From the NCBI RefSeq assembly GCF_016863655.1, contig NZ_BOPH01000130.1, forward strand, positions 1-43,783: a DNA stretch of 43,783 nt, given 5' to 3'. Shown here piece after piece: positions 31,395 to 39,546 of the stretch. The notes under the pieces are model-generated. The model was given only the letters and a program-made list of their open reading frames with translations. It was not told the origin of the DNA and did no database searches. The position numbers were made by a program, and so were the translations under genes. The DNA is from Virgisporangium ochraceum. GTDB lineage: Bacteria > Actinomycetota > Actinomycetes > Mycobacteriales > Micromonosporaceae. Numbering within the stretch: position 1 is the stretch's first letter; each line of letters begins with the position of its first letter.

Positions 31395-32689
31395 ACCGAC
31401 GGCGATTCCGCATCGTGAATGTCTGCGTCGCGGGGCTCGGATGCGGTGAAGATGTCGCGGCTGACGGGCAGCCGTCGGGACGCGGCGGCGGGTAGGCCGT
31501 AAGCGGCCGGCTCGGCGGGGAGCCCGGTGAGTGCGGCTACTTCGGCGACCGAGGCCAGCGACATCCTCGACGTCGACGCCCATCGGGTGGTGACGGAGGG
31601 GCCGGGACGCCGGATTCGGCGGTGCCGCCAGTGCGGCGAGAGGAGGCTGTAGCCGGAGGCGATGTCCTGTGCCGCTGCTCGCGCCGCCTCGATGGTCGGG
31701 CCGGCGGCGGTGGCGTGCACGGCGACGAGCAGATGCGGGGCAACGGCGTACTTCGTCCGGGCCTGCCGGGCAAGGTCGGCGTGGTGCGGGTCAGCCGCCC
31801 GACCGGACGACGACCTGGAGGTGCCCGGCGTCAGTATGTCCAGGACCGCTGCGGCAGCAGAACGCGCCACAACGGCCGCCACGGCGACTGGACGAGCGCT
31901 CCTGCGAGGGCGGAAGGCCCGCTGCGGATTGACGGTGGCCCGGCGCAGCACCGCTACTCGCCGGCCCGGGGCGCGACCCACGATGACCTGCAACAGTCCG
32001 CTTCCGGTTCGGCCGGCGGCGGCGAGTCCGTCAAAGACTGCCCTGATGCGGTCCTCCTCCGGCGGTGCGAATTCGCGGCGTCGGGATGCAACCGGCGGGA
32101 CAGGGTCGTCTACTAGCGGTAGCCAGTCCGGCCGGGACGGTTGCACCCTGACGGCGAACACCGGATCTCTGTTCCAGTCAGTTGGTTCGGTGGTGTGCTC
32201 CACGCGTGCGCCGGGCCAGGCGCGGTGCAGAATCCGCGTGACGGCGGTCGGGTTGACGCCAGGCGGGATCCACAGCCCGCATCGCATCCCGGACGCGGTG
32301 GCGTGGACCTCCCAGACGAGTCGGTGAGGGCGCAGCGCCCACCGGCGTGGTGCCGGGAGCAGGGTGGCGAGCAGCCGCCACAGGCCAAGGGTCGCGGCCG
32401 GGGTCGCGGTGACCGGCGGGACGATCTCCAGCCAGCGCGCCTGGGCCGCGTGTCGGCGCCACACGCGGCGTCGCTGCAGCTCCCAGCCGCCCCGGATCCC
32501 GGCAAGGACCACGAGCGTGGCGAGCAGCTGCGGCCAGTGCAGGTGGGCGAACTGCGACAGCGCGGTCGGCGCGTCGGTGAGGTAGTCGCCGCACAGGAGG
32601 CGGCCGAGCGGCGAGTCCGGAATGCCGTCACGTCCGGGAACGCACGTGGTCGAGGTCGGCAAGGTACGCAATAGGTGCGGGAGAACCAC
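31379..32689 (-). CDS. Membrane-linked transfer protein of unknown family
   Basis: A 436-residue protein from GTG 32689 with GGAG 6 bases upstream. One membrane segment near residues 52-67 (PQLLATLVVLAGIRGG) is followed by a large cytoplasmic part (RLVWEVHATASGMRCGLWIP, VFAVRVQPSRPDWLPLV, LLQVIVGRAPGRRVAVLRRA). No P-loop is visible. Proteins like this lie between VirB4 and VirD4 genes in actinobacterial conjugation loci (resembling DUF8128-type entries); that family call is from memory and uncertain. It is likely a structural partner of the two ATPases. Confidence 0.7.
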   Translation of the reverse strand: MVLPHLLRTLPTSTTCVPGRDGIPDSPLGRLLCGDYLTDAPTALSQFAHLHWPQLLATLVVLAGIRGGWELQRRRVWRRHAAQARWLEIVPPVTATPAATLGLWRLLATLLPAPRRWALRPHRLVWEVHATASGMRCGLWIPPGVNPTAVTRILHRAWPGARVEHTTEPTDWNRDPVFAVRVQPSRPDWLPLVDDPVPPVASRRREFAPPEEDRIRAVFDGLAAAGRTGSGLLQVIVGRAPGRRVAVLRRATVNPQRAFRPRRSARPVAVAAVVARSAAAAVLDILTPGTSRSSSGRAADPHHADLARQARTKYAVAPHLLVAVHATAAGPTIEAARAAAQDIASGYSLLSPHWRHRRIRRPGPSVTTRWASTSRMSLASVAEVAALTGLPAEPAAYGLPAAASRRLPVSRDIFTASEPRDADIHDAESPSVWTAS

Positions 32690-32713
32690 AGAAAACTCCG
32701 AGGAGGTCGGGTG

Positions 32714-34495
32714 CTACCGGCTGTGGGATGCTGTCGGCCCTGTGACGACCAGGCTGTGCTCGATGTCGGAGGCCAGGGCGCGAAAGGCGCACCGGTTGGG
32801 CCCCGACACCAAGAGCGCGTCGCCGCGACCGGAGGATAGAAGGAAGGCGCGTTCGCCGTCGTTGAGCTCGAATGCCTCGGCGACCGTGCCGATGGCTTGC
32901 GGTGCCTGCCGCAGCAGGATCTGGGTGGCGGCGTTGGAGATCACGGCGCGGCCGATGTCTGTGCCGAGTACGTCGGCGGCGTCCTGGGTGACCACGGTCA
33001 GGCCGGCGCCGTGCTTGCGGGCGGACTTGGCCAGCCGGCGCAGGAACTGCGCCCCGAGGCCACCGGCGAGTAGCAGCCACGCCTCGTCGACCAGCACCAG
33101 CCGCCGCACATCCGGCGCCGATCCGGCCGGGCGGGTGGCGATGCGTTTCCAGATGGCGTCGAGGGTGAGCAGCGTCCCAATGGCCCGTAGCTCGTCGGGC
33201 AAGTCCTTGATCGCGTACACGACGAGGTGCCCGTCCGAGACCGTGGTGGTCGGCCCGTCAAACATGCCCTTGAAGCTGCCCTGCACGTACGGGCGAAGCC
33301 GGGCCGCCAACGCCTTTCCGGCTCCGTTGCCATCGCGTAGCGCCGCAGCCACGTCGGCGAGCAGCGGCGCCGGACGCCGCCACGAACGGGGATCGGTGGT
33401 GATGCCCTTGCTGCGGTACGCGGCAAGCACCGCGACATCCAGCGCCGCTGCCTCCTCTGGCGACAGCTGGCCGTGGCTACCAGAGTCGGCGCCGGAGGTC
33501 AGGACGGTGATGAAGGTCTGCATGAACTGGGTGCGGGCGTAGAGCGCGTCCTCGCCGTCGGCTGGGTTGAGGTCGAGCGGGTTGACGCGCACACCCGTTG
33601 CTCCGGGCCGGATGACGGTCCCGCCGACGGCTGCGGCCAGGGCGAGGTACTCGTCCTCCGGGTCGATGACGAACGCCTCGACCCCGAGGTACAGGTTGCG
33701 CAGCAGATCGAGCTTGGCGAGGTAGGACTTGCCGGCCCCGGAGCGGGCGAGGATGACGGCATTGAAGTTGTCCTGTGCCCACCGGTCCCACACCACCACC
33801 CCGGCCGAGGCCAGGTTCATCCCGAACAGAACCCCCATGCCCACGTTCCCAGCGGTGAGGGGCAGGTCGGGGCTGGCGAATGGGAAGCTCGCCGCGAGGG
33901 CGTCGGTGTCGAACATCCGGCGCATACCGATCGCGTCGAAGCCGAACGGCAAACTCGTGATCCAGCCCTGCAACTGCCGCCACGTCGTCGGGACGGTGTC
34001 CAACAGCAGCGACGCTGCCAGCGCCCGCACCTCCGCGACCCGCTCGGTCAGCTCGTCCTCGGTGCAGGCGTGGACCGTCAGGTAAAGGCCGACGCGGAAC
34101 AGGCGTGCCTCTCCCCGGGCTACCCGGGTGGCGAGTTCGGCGGCGTCGTAGGCGGCGGCGTCGAGGTACGGGTCGTCGAGGCGGCCCCTTGCGGCGTCGG
34201 CGCGGCGGGTCGATTCGAGGCGACCGCGTTGCTTCTTCAGCCCTTCCGCCGCTACTGCCGGCGGCACCGGCTCGATGTGCACAGCGACGTCGAGCCGGCC
34301 CGGGTAGGACAACAGCGGCTCGAGCCAGCCCGCGCCGACCTCGGCCGGATAGCCGGTCACCGCCAGAGTGGCGCAGCAACCGTCACCGACCTCAACCGAC
34401 CGCGCGCCGACGCTGACCGCCGAGGGCCGGAACCCGGGCACAGAGCCGGCGGTGTCGTCACGCCGGTCACGCCGACGCCATGTGAACGGCATCAT
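32714..34495 (-). CDS. VirB4-like conjugation ATPase
   Basis: A 593-residue protein. The ATG at 34495 (an ATGATG) overlaps the PrgI stop as ATGA. The N-terminal 200 residues correspond to the VirB4/TraC N-domain (VEVGDGCCATLAVTGYPAEV, LPFGFDAIGMRRMFDTDALA). Then come Walker A ILARSGAGKSYLAKL near residue 252, EAFVIDPEDEYLALAAAVGG, a Walker B region (VRRLVLVDEAWLLLAGGLG) and TVVTQDAADVLGTDIGRAVI. VirB4 powers T4SS assembly and is the most conserved component of conjugative channels. It lies 24 bases upstream of the next gene. Confidence 0.9.
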   Translation of the reverse strand: MMPFTWRRRDRRDDTAGSVPGFRPSAVSVGARSVEVGDGCCATLAVTGYPAEVGAGWLEPLLSYPGRLDVAVHIEPVPPAVAAEGLKKQRGRLESTRRADAARGRLDDPYLDAAAYDAAELATRVARGEARLFRVGLYLTVHACTEDELTERVAEVRALAASLLLDTVPTTWRQLQGWITSLPFGFDAIGMRRMFDTDALAASFPFASPDLPLTAGNVGMGVLFGMNLASAGVVVWDRWAQDNFNAVILARSGAGKSYLAKLDLLRNLYLGVEAFVIDPEDEYLALAAAVGGTVIRPGATGVRVNPLDLNPADGEDALYARTQFMQTFITVLTSGADSGSHGQLSPEEAAALDVAVLAAYRSKGITTDPRSWRRPAPLLADVAAALRDGNGAGKALAARLRPYVQGSFKGMFDGPTTTVSDGHLVVYAIKDLPDELRAIGTLLTLDAIWKRIATRPAGSAPDVRRLVLVDEAWLLLAGGLGAQFLRRLAKSARKHGAGLTVVTQDAADVLGTDIGRAVISNAATQILLRQAPQAIGTVAEAFELNDGERAFLLSSGRGDALLVSGPNRCAFRALASDIEHSLVVTGPTASHSR

Positions 34496-35430
34496 CGGGG
34501 CGCAACCTCCGTGCGAAGGTGATGAATGACGGCGCCGGCAGGTGCGAGCCCGGCCGGCGCCGGAGGTGCATCGGGTTCCAGGCAGCTCGCCACAGCGGCC
34601 GCAGTCTCGTACGGGTCGAGGACCTGCGCGGTGACCTCGCACGCGGCCAACGCCCGGACCGCCTCGCCGGCACGGTGAACGGCGTGGCCGGGACTGCGCT
34701 GGTCGCGGACCGCGATGGTCACCTGCCGGCGCAGCAGCTCGCGTTCAGCGGCCAACCCGTCGAGGAACGCCACGTGGGATACGGCGGCCTCTTCCAGCGC
34801 GGGGTGCGGCAGGCCGGGTGCGTGAGCGTGGATGCGGTCGCCGACGGTGGTGAGGTCGACCCGTTCCGCCCGGACCAGGATCTGCACCGGCCCGTCGAGC
34901 GAGTTCAGCCACCGGCCGAAACCGGCGACGAGGCCGTTCTGTTCACCGGCGCTGCGCAGCCCGAACGCCACGGTGGACGCAGCGACGAGAGCTGTGCTGC
35001 CGTCGGAGCCGAGATCGATCAGCCCGTCCGGGCCGACGCCACGCGAGGGCAGACGCAGCGGCGCCGGTGGTTCCTCGTCGCGGCCGCTGTCGGCCCACAC
35101 CGGCGGCGGAGCGATGGGCTCACCGGCGGGGACGAGGCGTCGCGGTGACCGGCGATGCCGGATCGCGGCGAGGAGCCACGCGTCCAGGCTCACGCCGTCG
35201 CGACGGCCGACCGCGACCACAAACGACGCCGCAGCGACCGGCATCGTCGCCGCGAGGAGCACCAGCGGCGATACCGTCGGGGCGAGCGCCGACCAGACGG
35301 CGTAGAGGACCAGACCGGTCACGGACAGAATGACCAACTGCCGCGCCGTGAAGCTCCACAGAAGTTGATCTTTGCGTTCGACGTCGCCGGGCACCTTCGC
35401 CCGCAGCGGTCGATCGTCTCGACGAGACAT
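34492..35430 (-). CDS. PrgI-family (VirB3-like) conjugation protein
   Basis: A 312-residue protein from ATG 35430 with GGAAGG 8 bases upstream. The N-terminal 100 residues fit PrgI (PF12666): KVPGDVERKDQLLWSFTARQ, then two membrane helices (LVILSVTGLVLYAVWSAL, LVLLAATMPVAAASFVVAVG) and DGVSLDAWLLAAIRHRRSPR. The remaining 200 residues are a separate soluble domain (GPVQILVRAERVDL, LEEAAVSHVAFLDGL) like the N-terminal part of a VirB4 protein; in related systems VirB3 and VirB4 are fused. It is coupled by ATGA to the VirB4 gene. Confidence 0.85.
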   Translation of the reverse strand: MSRRDDRPLRAKVPGDVERKDQLLWSFTARQLVILSVTGLVLYAVWSALAPTVSPLVLLAATMPVAAASFVVAVGRRDGVSLDAWLLAAIRHRRSPRRLVPAGEPIAPPPVWADSGRDEEPPAPLRLPSRGVGPDGLIDLGSDGSTALVAASTVAFGLRSAGEQNGLVAGFGRWLNSLDGPVQILVRAERVDLTTVGDRIHAHAPGLPHPALEEAAVSHVAFLDGLAAERELLRRQVTIAVRDQRSPGHAVHRAGEAVRALAACEVTAQVLDPYETAAAVASCLEPDAPPAPAGLAPAGAVIHHLRTEVAPR

Positions 35431-35537
35431 CACAGAAACCTTCCGATCAAGCGTGCTGTGCCCTGTCCGCGGACAGTGACGGCAGTCCTGGACGATCCGC
35501 GGACGGGACCGGCGGACGGCCGGTCGAGTCGGACGGC

Positions 35538-37376
35538 TCACCGTCCCGACCGCGGACGGGACGACGAATCGGGTGGAGTGCGTGTGGTCCGTCCCGGGCT
35601 GCGTGGCGGTGTCCGTCCGTCCGCGGCCGGCCCGTTCGCGGTCCGGGACGGGGACGAGAAGACCGGCGTGACAGGGGCCGGCGGCCGGCGCGGCGCGGTC
35701 TGCGAACGCGGCGGGGACGAGAACGTCGCGGCCGGCGCGGGCCTGGTCGGTGCTGGCGGGGACGGGCTGGTCGGCGGGTGGCTGAACACGACCGGCTCCG
35801 GACGAGCCCCGGTCGACCGGGGCGAGGTGACCGGCGCGGACCGGTCCGAGAACACTGCCGGCGGCACTCGGGCCGACGACGGCGGTCTCGGCACTGCCGG
35901 GGTCGGCGGGTCACTGAAGACCGGTCCGGCGGTCGAACCGGCCGGTTCCGGCAGCGGGGTGTGGACGGCCGGTGCATGGCTGAACGGGACCGGTCCCGGT
36001 CGACCGGTCGGGCCGGTCCGGGGACGGGATGGGGTACGGGTCGACGGTGTGCGGGTCGGGGACGGACGGGGATCGGTCCGGCCCGGGGACGGACCGGTCG
36101 GACGGCCGACCGCACCGGCGGCCCGTCCGGCGGTCGCGCCGCCTTTGATGAGTCCGGCCGCCGTCCCCATCGTCTTGATCATGAGGATGGTGTGGACGAG
36201 TTGGCTCAGCAGTCCTTTGCCGCCGCCGGGGCCGAGGACGAACTGCCGCATCCAGCCGGGCAGTTTGATCAGCAGGTAGAGCATGGCGTAGCAGACGAGG
36301 ACCTGGATGTAGCCTTCGCCGCTCGCGACGAAGCCCAGCACCGTCGGCCCGGCCGGGGTCAGGAACAGCCGGATCGCGGCGAGCAGGATGACCGCCTGGC
36401 CGATCTGGATGCCGAAACACGCGACCACGGCGCGGCCCCAGGTGCGGGCGATTGGTTCCGTTTGTGGCAGGCCGAGGCACAGCAATGCGGGCGGTGCCAG
36501 CCCGATGAGCACACCGAGCACAGCGATGCGGAGAAGGAACGTGATGGTCACGACGATCGCCATCACCACTGCACCCAGCACGAGCAGCGTGACCAGGAAG
36601 TTGCTGCCCTCCCGTGCCGCGCCCAACGCGCCGACCAGCGCCTGGGCGGCGGTGTCCGGGTTCACTCCCTCACCGGCAATGGCTCGGGTCAGGGCGTTGA
36701 CCAGCTCGATGACCTTGTCGAACAGCAGCAGGCTCGTGTTGGCCAGGACCATCGCCAGGACCAGCCGTGGTGCGAGTTCCTTAACGCCGTGCCGGGTTTG
36801 CAGCGTCTGCCGCACCGAGACGATGAACGCTGCGGCGGTCACGAACAGGACGAAGAACGAGTTGGCCAGCACCAGGTTGGTCGTCCACATCGACCGGATC
36901 GCCTCGTGACCGGTCAGATCGGGTGTGGCGAGCAGGGTGTGGCCGAGCCAGTCGAGCACCGGGTTCAGCGCCTGTTCGACCATCCACGCGAACAAGCTGG
37001 TGATGGCCTTGCGGATCTGGCCCGGGATGTCGAACAGTCCCGGATCATCCGACGGCGGACCCGGTGCCGGCGCCAGGCTCGGAGCATCCGACGGCGGCTG
37101 AGACGGCGCCCCGGACGGCGATCCGGATGGCGATCCGGATGGAGTGGCCGGCGAACTGGCGCCCGGTGGACGCACGCCCGGATCAGGCACACCCGGCCCC
37201 GACGGCGACGGTGTCGGACTGGACCCTGGTGGAGTCGGCGCCGGTCCCGGGCTGGGTGCGGGCGTGGGGTCGGCGAACGCGGGCGCGGTGACCACGACGA
37301 GGCCGAGCAACGCCGCTGCGACGAGCCACCGCCAGCGCCTGCGGCACCGGGCGAGTGGGCGGGTGAGTAGGCGCAT
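35538..37376 (-). CDS. TrbL/VirB6-like channel protein with repeat tail
   Basis: A 612-residue protein: signal or membrane helix (LVAAALLGLVVVTAPAFA), Pro/Ser/Gly-rich spacer (residues 35-115), then from about 120 to 390 a TrbL/VirB6-type membrane domain with five or six helices (FFVLFVTAAAFIVSV, LVLAMVLANTSLLLFDKVI, VTITFLLRIAVLGVLIGL, VVACFGIQIGQAVILLAAI). The last 200 residues are low-complexity (Pro/Arg/Thr/Ser) with six FS(S/D/H)P-like motifs, encoded by GC-rich DNA with recurring CGGACGG words. It should form the inner-membrane channel. It starts 1 base after the pilin-candidate gene. Confidence 0.85.
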   Translation of the reverse strand: MRLLTRPLARCRRRWRWLVAAALLGLVVVTAPAFADPTPAPSPGPAPTPPGSSPTPSPSGPGVPDPGVRPPGASSPATPSGSPSGSPSGAPSQPPSDAPSLAPAPGPPSDDPGLFDIPGQIRKAITSLFAWMVEQALNPVLDWLGHTLLATPDLTGHEAIRSMWTTNLVLANSFFVLFVTAAAFIVSVRQTLQTRHGVKELAPRLVLAMVLANTSLLLFDKVIELVNALTRAIAGEGVNPDTAAQALVGALGAAREGSNFLVTLLVLGAVVMAIVVTITFLLRIAVLGVLIGLAPPALLCLGLPQTEPIARTWGRAVVACFGIQIGQAVILLAAIRLFLTPAGPTVLGFVASGEGYIQVLVCYAMLYLLIKLPGWMRQFVLGPGGGKGLLSQLVHTILMIKTMGTAAGLIKGGATAGRAAGAVGRPTGPSPGRTDPRPSPTRTPSTRTPSRPRTGPTGRPGPVPFSHAPAVHTPLPEPAGSTAGPVFSDPPTPAVPRPPSSARVPPAVFSDRSAPVTSPRSTGARPEPVVFSHPPTSPSPPAPTRPAPAATFSSPPRSQTAPRRPPAPVTPVFSSPSRTANGPAADGRTPPRSPGRTTRTPPDSSSRPRSGR

Positions 37377-37377
37377 G

Positions 37378-37800
37378 TCAGCTCACCCAGCCGGCGACGA
37401 TGGTGACCAGCAGCGGGGCGAGGAGGGCACCGGCGTAGCCGATCGCGGCCGACCGCAGCGCGGTCTTGCCTTTCTCCGCCTCGCCTGGGTCGCCGTTGGC
37501 CCACATCAGCCGCATGAACCCGACCGTCAGGAACAGCGTCGCGCCGGTGGCGAGGATGGCCACGAGCCAGATCCGGATGTTGTTGATGACCGCGGTCAGC
37601 GACTCCGGGCCGCCGCCCGGCGGTACGCCGGGTGACGGGTCCGGCGCGGGCTCGGCGACCGCCGGGTCCACAAGAATCACGGCGAGCAGGACCACGACGA
37701 TGGCCAGAACTGCGGCCCCACTTCGAAAGGTGGGAGCGGCTGCGCCGCGCCGGACGGTGTACCGCCACGGCCAGCAGCCACGGAAAGGCTTGTCGTTCAT
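37378..37800 (-). CDS. VirB2/TrbC-like pilin candidate
   Basis: A 140-residue protein with GGAGG upstream. A basic start is followed by a signal-like helix (AAVLAIVVVLLAVILVDPAV) with a probable cleavage site after VAEP-like residues, a Pro/Gly-rich spacer, and two membrane helices (IRIWLVAILATGATLFLTVG, GYAGALLAPLLVTIVAGWV) separated by a short polar loop (WANGDPGEAEKGKTALRSA). Two helices joined by a short basic loop are the build of VirB2/TrbC pilins. Position next to trbL fits. The name is inferred from the architecture. Confidence 0.7.
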   Translation of the reverse strand: MNDKPFRGCWPWRYTVRRGAAAPTFRSGAAVLAIVVVLLAVILVDPAVAEPAPDPSPGVPPGGGPESLTAVINNIRIWLVAILATGATLFLTVGFMRLMWANGDPGEAEKGKTALRSAAIGYAGALLAPLLVTIVAGWVS

Positions 37801-37837
37801 GAGATCGGAGGCACCTCCGTAAGCGGACCGTGTGGCC

Positions 37838-37864
37838 CCGCCCAGCCCGCAGGGGGCAGGGCGG
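37838..37864 (-). terminator. Imperfect hairpin upstream of the pilin candidate
   Basis: The arms 37838-37848 and 37854-37864 pair over 11 positions with one mismatch, 38 bases upstream of the pilin-candidate start on the minus strand. It could be an attenuator or partial terminator between the sigma-like gene and the channel genes. Confidence 0.3.
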
Positions 37865-37975
37865 AGACATACGGCGCTGGTGAGCGAGATGCGGGATATG
37901 CGAGTCCGATGGCGTCCGACCGGCGCGGCCGTCCTCCTTCGCGAGAGAGGGCTCAGAGCCGGACGTTCGGGGGTG

Positions 37976-38059
37976 TCAGCGCCCGTCGCGCGGGGCCGGT
38001 CGGCGCCAGAGGATCGCGAGTGTTCCCGCGTAGAGGAAAGACAAGATCACGACCAGAAT
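37976..38059 (-). CDS. Possible tiny membrane peptide
   Basis: A frame of up to 27 residues ends in TGA at 37976-37978. The peptide is a single hydrophobic helix with a basic end (ILVVILSFLYAGTLAILWRR). GGAG lies 9 bases before an ATT codon at 38059; a CTG at 38056 or a GTG at 38050 are other possible starts. No ATG exists. Small membrane peptides occur in conjugation operons, but the unusual start leaves this uncertain. The rest of 37801-38093 holds no gene. Confidence 0.3.
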   Translation of the reverse strand: MLVVILSFLYAGTLAILWRRPAPRDGR

Positions 38060-38093
38060 TGGTGATCTCTCCTGATCGATCGGCGTCGCCGAG

Positions 38094-38927
38094 TCAGTGC
38101 GTCGGCGCGTTGCCGTCGAACACAGTCGTGAGCGTGGCTTCGGTGATGACCTCGGCGTCGGGGTCGGACAGTCGGCCCTCGCGGATCGCTGTGGCCAGCC
38201 GAGTCTTGGCGAGGTCGCGCCGGCGGTAGGCGGCCCACCGGGAGATGCCGATCCGGTCGGCGTACTCGGCGAGCGGAACGTTCTCCAGGTAGGTGGCGCC
38301 GATGAGTTCGGCGTCGGCGGCGGTGATCACCCCGGCCGCGACCGCGCGGGCGAGGACGAAGTCCGGGTGCCCGTACATCCGAGGTGGCAGCCGCGATCCG
38401 GGGGCATCGGCGGCTTCACCGCTCGCGGCAGCTTCCTCGGCCGCGGCCCGGCGGCGGGCGGTCACGTAGGCGGCGTTGCACAGTCGGGCGCAGATCCGCG
38501 GCTGCTCCAGGTCCACGGTGGACAGGGCCTGGGTGAAGCCTTCGAGCAGGTCGAGTTGGACATCGGTGCTCGACGTGGACCGGGACAGCCGTCCGGCTGC
38601 GCGCCGCAGCCCCGGCAACGCGACCCCGACTGCGCCGACCGTCCACCGGCCGCCGTCATCGCGGGCACGGCGCACGAGCAGCCGCCACGCGGCGTCGCGG
38701 GCCTGAAAGCTCGTGGCCGGGTGCATCAGCTGCGCGGCCAGCTCATGCAACGGAATCATGCGACGCGGCAGTCCGTGGCCGAGAGTGCGGCCGTCCACGG
38801 CCAGCGGCTGCGGCCCGGTGCACAACAGGTGCAGCGTCACATCGAGGCTGTCCAACGGAGTCGCGCCCCGGACCAGGGCCGGAACCGCGGCATCTCCGGC
38901 CGGACGCGAACGCGGGCGGTGTGACAT
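38094..38927 (-). CDS. Sigma-factor-like HTH protein heading the transfer operon
   Basis: A 277-residue protein from ATG 38927. Residues 85-165 are helical and sigma-2-like (LLVRRARDDGGRWTVG, QLDLLEGFTQALSTVDLEQP, RLCNAAYVTARRRAAAEE). Residues 202-248 form a clear sigma-4-like HTH (TAADAELIGATYLENVPLAE then RIGISRWAAYRRRDLAKTRL). No sigma-2 -10 recognition sequence is obvious. It is the first gene of the transfer operon and borders the repeat-rich control region, so it is probably a regulator of transfer, either as a diverged sigma factor or as a DNA-binding activator. Confidence 0.7.
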   Translation of the reverse strand: MSHRPRSRPAGDAAVPALVRGATPLDSLDVTLHLLCTGPQPLAVDGRTLGHGLPRRMIPLHELAAQLMHPATSFQARDAAWRLLVRRARDDGGRWTVGAVGVALPGLRRAAGRLSRSTSSTDVQLDLLEGFTQALSTVDLEQPRICARLCNAAYVTARRRAAAEEAAASGEAADAPGSRLPPRMYGHPDFVLARAVAAGVITAADAELIGATYLENVPLAEYADRIGISRWAAYRRRDLAKTRLATAIREGRLSDPDAEVITEATLTTVFDGNAPTH

Positions 38928-39031
38928 GAGAACTCCCGTGACAAGTGGAGGTCGACACCGCCGACCCCCGCGTGCTGCGGAGGGTCGGCGGCTCGGGCAC
39001 CGCACACGTCACCAGGCAGGTTGCACACATC

Positions 39032-39483
39032 TGGCACAGCAAAGATCAAGAACTGAGTGGAACACCGCGTAGCTGCCAGCCACGGTCGGGCACCGTCGCG
39101 GGCAGCTGTCCACTCACGTGAAGGGCGCATGTTCCACCCGCCGCCAGCGTGTTCAATAGGCGCGATCGAAGGTCGGAACCGAGGTGGGCCACCGCCAGCT
39201 GGGCCAGGCCAAAAGATCTTGCGATGAGCGGACTACGAGGCATTGGCGGCTGCGCTGTGCCAGCGGCTCTGGCGTGTGCCACACCGGTCGCAGCGATGCC
39301 CAGCCGGTGTTGTCGGTGCCAAACGTGTAGCGCGCGGGGCGCTGGCACTCGGCCGTCTCAGAGCCGTCACTCCGCCGTCTGCCATTACGGCGTGCTTGAG
39401 ATGTGCCAGCCCGTGAGCTGCGTGTTCTTCTCGACATTCAGTCTGTGCCATCGAGGAAGCCGGCGTGGCACCAGCGTTGGCAC
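39032..39483. repeat. Cluster of nine TGTGCCA-type repeats (iteron- or operator-like)
   Basis: GTGCCA or its complement TGGCAC starts at 39032, 39257, 39276, 39316, 39343, 39403, 39445, 39466 and 39478, eight of them within 227 bases. When oriented alike most read (C)TGTGCCA(G), with T before GTGCCA in six of nine. Orientation is mixed: forward at 39257, 39276, 39316, 39403 and 39445, reverse at the others. Several distances are near 20, 40 or 60 bases (19, 40, 60, 42, 21), which would place sites on the same helix face. Chance would give about 0.1-0.2 copies in such a span. Confidence 0.65.
39071..39107. repeat. 37-base interrupted palindrome
   Basis: Two nested arm pairs share one centre: AGCTGCC at 39071-39077 with GGCAGCT at 39101-39107, and ACGGT at 39082-39086 with ACCGT at 39092-39096, each separated by 4 bases on both sides, around a 5-base core. 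An outer pair GTGGAACA (39057-39064) and TGTTCCAC (39130-39137) is off-centre. Suits a binding site for a dimeric protein or a cruciform at an origin. Confidence 0.5.
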
Positions 39484-39546
39484 AGCATCGACAGGTGTCC
39501 CGTATCAATGGAGTTGGCCAAGTGGTGCCGGTGAGCTGTGACAGTG

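Noticed and set aside
35470..36130. Recurring CGGACGG/GACCGG words considered as a DNA repeat array
   Set aside because: They are within the coding tail of the TrbL-like protein and follow from Pro/Arg/Ser/Thr codons; spacing is irregular.
35778..37370. A 530-codon plus-strand frame opposite the TrbL-like gene
   Set aside because: It is a low-complexity shadow of the Pro/Gly-rich tail and membrane domain; no domain or ribosome-binding site.
39149..39541. Open frames on both strands in the repeat region, including a 130-codon plus frame and a 116-codon minus frame
   Set aside because: Composition is Arg/Ser/Cys-rich, no ribosome-binding site, and the repeated TGTGCCA words would explain the odd Cys/His content.
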